Assembly: GCA_031472005.1 (NCBI GenBank)
Contig: PZJY01000008.1
Span: forward strand, 1,116,001-1,180,000
Source of the DNA: Tetracladium setigerum
Taxonomy: Eukaryota > Ascomycota > Leotiomycetes > Helotiales
DNA length: 64,000 nucleotides
Direction of reading: 5' to 3'
Positions 59,401 through 64,000 of the stretch are shown piece by piece; positions within the stretch are counted from its first letter, which is position 1; each line of letters begins with the position of its first letter. The notes under the pieces are model-generated. The model did not search any database. It was not told the origin of the DNA and saw nothing but the letters and a program-made list of their open reading frames with translations. The position numbers and the translations under genes were made by a program.

Positions 59401-59517
59401 ATGCGTACGTTGTATTCCTCGGTGCTCTGTGGGTGAGGTAGCTCTAGAGGAGTCGGCGGATTCAGGGAAAGCCTGGGTCATGACGAGGTGGTCGTCAGTA
59501 CGGCGACGGGATGCCAT
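56429..59517 (-). CDS. CLC-family chloride channel/exchanger with CBS domains
   Basis: Seven exons (59517-59283, 59222-58831, 58646-57528, 57477-57142, 57091-56708, 56655-56545, 56491-56429) encode 879 residues, all in phase. Filter motifs are GSGVAEVRVILSGFVLHGFL, GKEGPFVHIA with the gating Glu, GAPLGGVLFSLEEVAYFF and KVPAGIYVPSMVVGG. The gating Glu argues for a Cl-/H+ exchanger of the Gef1 type, acting in the Golgi/endosome/vacuole. Two CBS-like segments form the C-terminus (VIDISSSPLVSATSLRLQLQ and HSPMDLVYECFVKLGLRYVC). The N-terminus (about 80 residues) is basic, Ser/Arg-rich and cytosolic. No frame break. Confidence 0.94.
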
Positions 59518-60782
59518 CTTGATGTTCTCGCATCAGTAGGTAGGTATCTATGCCGGGGCGGGTGGTAGAAGAGTGGGAGATCAAGCAGGTGGGAATCCTG
59601 GGTTCGTAGGATTTACTTGGTTGAGAGAGTAGGTAGTAGGGACTAAAGAGGAGCAGATGAATGAATATCCTTTTCGATACGAAGCACTGCAAATCAAGGC
59701 CAAGGAAGGCTCCATGCAGAGAAGGTTGGGCGAGGAGTAGAAGTAATGAATAAATGAAAGATGTATGAGGAGCAGCTGAAGCTATACCTGTACTTGTACC
59801 TACAGTCTTGCATACAGGGAGGAGGGTGGATGATGTAGGGCGAAGCCCGGCTTGGAGGGTGGGTGAGCAACAGGCTTGGCAGCCTCTTGGGGTTGGGTTG
59901 GAAGGAACTATCTTGTTGTATTGACCAACTTCTGACGCGTTCCGAAGGAGAGAATGTGAGAGAGTTCATGGCGAATTAATATTGGCAAAGGCACTTGGGA
60001 CGACTGAGGGTGTCACGAGAGTTGTGGAAGTCGTGCTAGCCGAGTCAGAGGAGAGACTTTGGCCTTCTGAGCCATCAAGCTGACGGCCTATGCAACATGT
60101 GTGTGTGCGTTAGTTGTCTCGATTTCACAACATTGTTCGCAATGATAATCGAGGGATGATGAGTTGCGAAGCTGTGCATTTAGTACAGTACAGTACAGGT
60201 TCGAGTACCAACCCACCAGCGGAAAGCAGATTATTATAAGCGCAGCTGGCATCATCATCAGAAAGAAACCCTGATGGACCGTTTTATCTATCCAGCGCCC
60301 AAAGCGGTTAGAGCGTACCGGGCGGTGAGGCAGCGCCTATTTACTCTGTGATTTTGTTGTTTTGTTGTTGTGCTCGTATTATTATTATTGCATATATATA
60401 TACTATGAGCTACTCGTACAAATAGCTATTCTTACCTAGCCTACCTCGGTTCGCGATGGATCAAGTCTCCCAACATCTACAATTGTTGGTGTTTAGATAG
60501 ATGAAATCCTTTCTCACTGCTCTCGAATGATCTAACAAGTAATATCACTAAAATCACAAGTACAAAACGGAGTATTTGAACCTTTCAATCAGATATAACT
60601 GGTACTCTCGTCCTGTCCTCCACCAACACATGTTTCACCCCACCACCTCCCTCTCTCTCTTCCCTTCCCTTCCACCCCACCATCCTCAGCGCGGGCTCAC
60701 CACCACCACCCACCACCACCACTCGTCTGTCACTTCGTATTCAATCAGCTCATCAACTGACCCCAAACTCTCAAGCCATACC
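59518..60782. other. Divergent promoter region CLC / IAH1-like
   Basis: 1.3 kb between divergent genes. It has a TACAG repeat near 60182-60197 and an ATT/AT repeat near 60378-60402. A B-box-like GGTTCGAGTACC at about 60198 is not part of a tRNA fold. No gene. Confidence 0.5.
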
Positions 60783-61799
60783 ATGCCATCTAGAACATAC
60801 CCCCAATTCCTCCTCCTGGGAGATTCTATCATTCAATATGCCAGTTTTGTGAAGGATGGCTTCTCATTTGGTGCTTCACTTGCTGAGCGTGCGTCGTCTT
60901 TGACCAATATTCATTCATCTGCCTTTCACCTCCTCCCCCCCCCTCCCCCATCATTCCCAAGCCCAATAATGAGCCCATCTTAGCCCGGCTAATTATTTGT
61001 ATAGATTGCCAAAGACGACTGGACATTATCAACAAAGGCTTGGTAAGTCATCACCCATCCATCCAGCCAGACACACATATCCTGACCCCGTTCCAACAGA
61101 GTGGCTACAACACTGCAAATGAGCTTGTGATTCTCGGCGAACTCATTCCTTCTCCAGATGTAGCTAAGGTAGAATATATTCTTCTTCTCTTAGGAGCAAA
61201 CGATGCCTGTCTCCCAGATAGCCCTTCGCGGCAACATGTTCCGCTCGAGAATTACCGAGCCAACATAAAGGCAATTCTCACCCATCCCTCAGTTACCGCA
61301 CACAAGCCAACCATTTTGCTTGTGACTCCGCCGCCAGTGAACGAGATTCATCTTGAAGCAGAAGATATCTCAAAGGGCCATGGAAGCCTAACGCGAACCC
61401 AAAGCTATACCGCAACCTATGCTGAGGTGGTACGCGAAGTCGCGGCCGAATTCAAGGAGCAAAATGTCGTTCTTGTGGACCTTTGGAAAGCCATGATGGA
61501 TCAAGCTTCGACTTCGGATACCAAATATGTTCCGGGAAGTGGACTTGTGGGCTCAAAGTCGGTGGGTGATAGTGAGGGATTTCGGATGTTGTTGGTTGAC
61601 GGCTTGCACTTTACTGGAGCAGGCTACAAGGTTTTCTTTGATGCTGTTGTACCACATGTTGGTCGGGAGTGGGCCGATGAGCCTCTGAATAATCCCAAAT
61701 GGGTCTTCCCGTAAGTTTTAAAAGCTATAAGGATCAAGACGATATCCTCTAACAATCTCCAGACACTGGACTATTGCGCCAAGAATCGACCGAGCTTGA
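60783..61799 (+). CDS. GDSL esterase, isoamyl-acetate esterase (IAH1) type
   Basis: Four exons (60783-60888, 61005-61042, 61100-61710, 61763-61799) encode 263 residues. The GDSL/SGNH blocks are complete: LLLGDSIIQYA with the nucleophile Ser (block I), YNTANELVILGE (block II region), LLLLGANDACLP (block III) and VDGLHFTGAGY with Asp and His (block V). The size and the block spacing match yeast IAH1, which hydrolyses short acetate esters. No signal peptide, so probably cytosolic. The second coding exon is only 38 nt. The frame is intact. Confidence 0.92.
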
Positions 61800-62737
61800 G
61801 AATGTGCTTCCTGGTTTACAGGCTTACTGAATTATGATTCCATAGAACCTAGAATACATATCAAAATGCGCGAAGATACATGGATATAAAAACATCAAAG
61901 TCCACGAGTTACCTATACATATTCTCCGGAGAAATGAGTAATACTGAAATATATACAATGTGAAGTCACGACTAGGATCGATGTCCTAGTCCCTTTTTGG
62001 AACAACACCTCTTTGGTCTGGCATCGAGGAAAGCATGTACAGATCCAACATCAAGTGGCTGCAAACGAACCCCACGCAATCGGAAAACTCATAATCAACC
62101 AAGATCCTGAACAGGCCATTTCACAATATAAATCGAAAGTACCGACCCTAACGCCTTCCACATCCCTTACCTCGGCAACAGCGACAACGCAACACCCACC
62201 ACTGCAGCAGCACCCAGTAAACGCATCGCGTTCAACCCATTCAAACACTTCACCCTGCCTGTCGTAACCGTCCCTTCGCACACAACGTACCCCTAATTGA
62301 TCGAATTCCTCCATCAAATATCGAGACGTTCAGATACCTCCGGGATCTCGTTCAAGGGAAAACTAAACATTCCACACGCCACGAACTTAGCAAGGTGAAC
62401 AAGAGCGGCTGGTATACACAGGAGCACAGAGTCGAACGGGCTGGCTGAAGAGGTGGTGGAGGAGGATATTGTGCTCCAGCAGCAAGAGGTGGTCCAGACT
62501 GGAACCAAGTTCTGAGAACTTGCGACAAGTGATGGTCAACAAGGCAGACATCGGTCTATGAACTTCCACCACTGCGATTAGGTACCAGGACTTCAGTAAT
62601 TGGCATCACCTTCTGCTTTCGCCCACCGACTATTTCTCGGAAAGACGCTGTGGATGTTGGCTTATATACGGCTGGAACCTGTCAAGACGCACTGATCCAG
62701 GAGAAAAGGACAGCAGATTATAAGCCCACACTTTGGG
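61800..62737. other. Intergenic, no gene seen
   Basis: 938 bp between two plus-strand genes. Short open frames only. The promoter of the gene at 62738 should be here. Confidence 0.5.
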
Positions 62738-64000
62738 ATGGATCCACAGTTTACAGTATCTCGAGAAGATTTATACCATGTGCAGATGGATGTCAAACAT
62801 GTCCAGGCCGTACAAGTCAATCATGCAGATCGGATTTTGAGGCTTGAAAAGCGGCAGGCAGACGATGCTGCCCTGAAGTCAGTATGGGGCACTGGCTCCC
62901 CTTCCCCAGCGTACTTGGTGGTACTCCTCAACAAGGTTGGTGAACTTCCACTTGCATGCTCTCCCCCGTGTAGTAGGCTAATAGGTATGCTACAGGTCCC
63001 ATCCCAAACGCTGCGATTGATGTGTTTGATGACTTTGATGATGAGCAGAGCCAGACCCTCCTGGGTAGTTTACAACTGGAAGCGGATGAAGAGCCAGTCA
63101 GGAGAGGAGCCTCAAGAGCAAACAGTGTACGATTCGATGTCAGTGCACTGCAAGGATCGAGCTGGGCTGGATCTCGCATGTCTGGCGACTTTGGTCCAGT
63201 CAGACCTCATAGTGGTTTTGGGAGTCATCCAATGACCGAACGTACCTTATCACATAGATCTGATGGAAGGCATAGCTCAGCAGGTCATTCGGTTCACTCT
63301 GGGCGCGCTAGCAGTCTTGGACTTGATACGAATTTCATGATTGGGGGCCAAGACGATGGTTCTCCTCTGGATGCACCAGACCCTCCTCCCGGTCTATTTA
63401 TACTAGGACCAGTTCCATCCATTATTCGATGTTGGTTGACCACCAGCTTCTCGCATAGTGCACTCCTCTATGCAGCAGTCTGCACTGGCTCCCAAAAGTC
63501 AGTCCTAGACTATTCTCTAGCGAAGGACCTTGGATTAGCAGATCAGATACAGAAAAGTCCGTCAGGCCGCCACAGCATCAGACTTCCAGTGTACCTTCCA
63601 GAAGCTATTATCACGCAGCCAAGTTCAAGATCTAATAGCCCAGCTCCTCAACTGCCAACCCTCACTGTTGACTTTGAGATCCACGGTCTCAATGCGCAAC
63701 GTAGCAAGAAAGGTATCCAAGTCTTTCTTGGTAGTGACGCTCTTCGAGCCCATAATGCGGATATCCTATTTTCACAGAATCTCATGACCCTCTACGGAGA
63801 CGACCGCAACAAACTTTCGGTGCCGTTTGTGCGACCAGAGGATGAAACCCTGTTCGTCAATTTGTGCACTTCAAATATACCACCGGAAATGAATAAGCTC
63901 AAGGCAACCGCGCCCTCTTTCACTCCTACCGAGCCTAAAACAAAGTCAGAACCAACTACGGAGAGATCTTTGTCGATGACAAGTGGGATTGAAAAGAGCG
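62738..64000 (+). CDS. Conserved fungal protein, 5' part only (often mislabelled ubiquitin hydrolase 19)
   Basis: Exon 1 (62738-62935) and exon 2 (62996 to the window edge) join in phase across a 60-nt intron; the 3' end is outside. The N-terminus (MDPQFTVSREDLYHVQMDVK, then HADRILRLEKRQADD and LKSVWGTGSP) and the later blocks PGLFILGPVPSIIRCWLTT, LLYAAVCTGSQKSVLDYSLA, LPVYLPEAIITQPSSRSNSP and GIQVFLGSDALRAHNADILF match a protein found across moulds. I remember it being labelled ubiquitin carboxyl-terminal hydrolase 19, although no protease residues are visible. At 62898-62907 one base is missing; adding it gives SPFPSVLGGTPQQ and a correct splice phase. The function is unknown. Confidence 0.8.

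Noticed and set aside
60196..60212. tRNA-like B box GGTTCGAGTACC
   Set aside because: No acceptor stem, anticodon arm or A box can be placed around it.

Overview
The window is a stretch of filamentous ascomycete (Pezizomycotina) nuclear DNA. The evidence is compact multi-exon genes with 40-180 nt GT-AG introns and branch motifs such as CTAAC/CTGAC, a lone dispersed 5S rRNA gene, and a set of typical mould proteins (StuA, SET9, HeLo-domain proteins, ECM14, PEX8). Several proteins look Leotiomycete-like to me, but that is an impression and not a computed placement. No transposon, CRISPR array, biosynthetic cluster or viral segment was recognised.

Layout. 1-2.1 kb: no gene seen. 2.1-6.6 kb: two tandem minus-strand HeLo-type genes (cell-death/incompatibility class). 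7.4-8.2 kb: a Rossmann/SDR-like protein without the usual Tyr. 9.6-10.8 kb: a DUF3431 type II membrane protein. 11.8-13.1 kb: a Cys-rich single-pass surface protein. 14.1 kb: 5S rRNA. 15.1-17.1 kb: SRP72. 19.3-20.6 kb: the APSES regulator StuA. 22.0-23.0 kb: a BTB protein. 24.1-25.4 kb: a PAP2/inositolphosphotransferase-like membrane enzyme. 28.5-38.8 kb: a dense housekeeping block with SET9, mitochondrial uL14m, RPB9, the prolyl isomerase Ess1/Pin1, an LrgA-LrgB fusion transporter and a coiled-coil HAUS/augmin-like protein. 39.2-39.9 kb: a small secreted Cys-rich protein. 40.7-44.7 kb: an epoxide hydrolase and the pseudo-carboxypeptidase ECM14. 45.7-61.8 kb: a Sec7-PH ARF-GEF, PEX8, TMEM170, a hexapeptide acetyltransferase, Ste14/ICMT, a CLC chloride channel/exchanger and an IAH1-like esterase. 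The right edge cuts a conserved fungal gene beginning at 62738.

The genes do not form one pathway. Several pairs share short divergent promoters (LrgAB/HAUS-like 226 bp; PEX8/TMEM170 174 bp) or nearly overlapping 3' ends (TMEM170/acetyltransferase, 9 bp).

The most important technical observation is that about eleven otherwise normal genes, several essential, each need exactly one extra base, mostly in a short C/G/A run, for the conserved protein to continue. All the breaks have the same polarity (a missing base), which points to homopolymer deletions in the assembly rather than pseudogenes. Coordinates and protein lengths given for those genes assume this.

The best biological leads are the HeLo tandem pair, the unannotated secreted Cys-rich protein at 39.2-39.9 kb, the receptor-like Cys-rich membrane protein at 11.8-13.1 kb, six 69-nt coding repeats inside SET9, and a repeated SPY motif in the StuA N-terminus.
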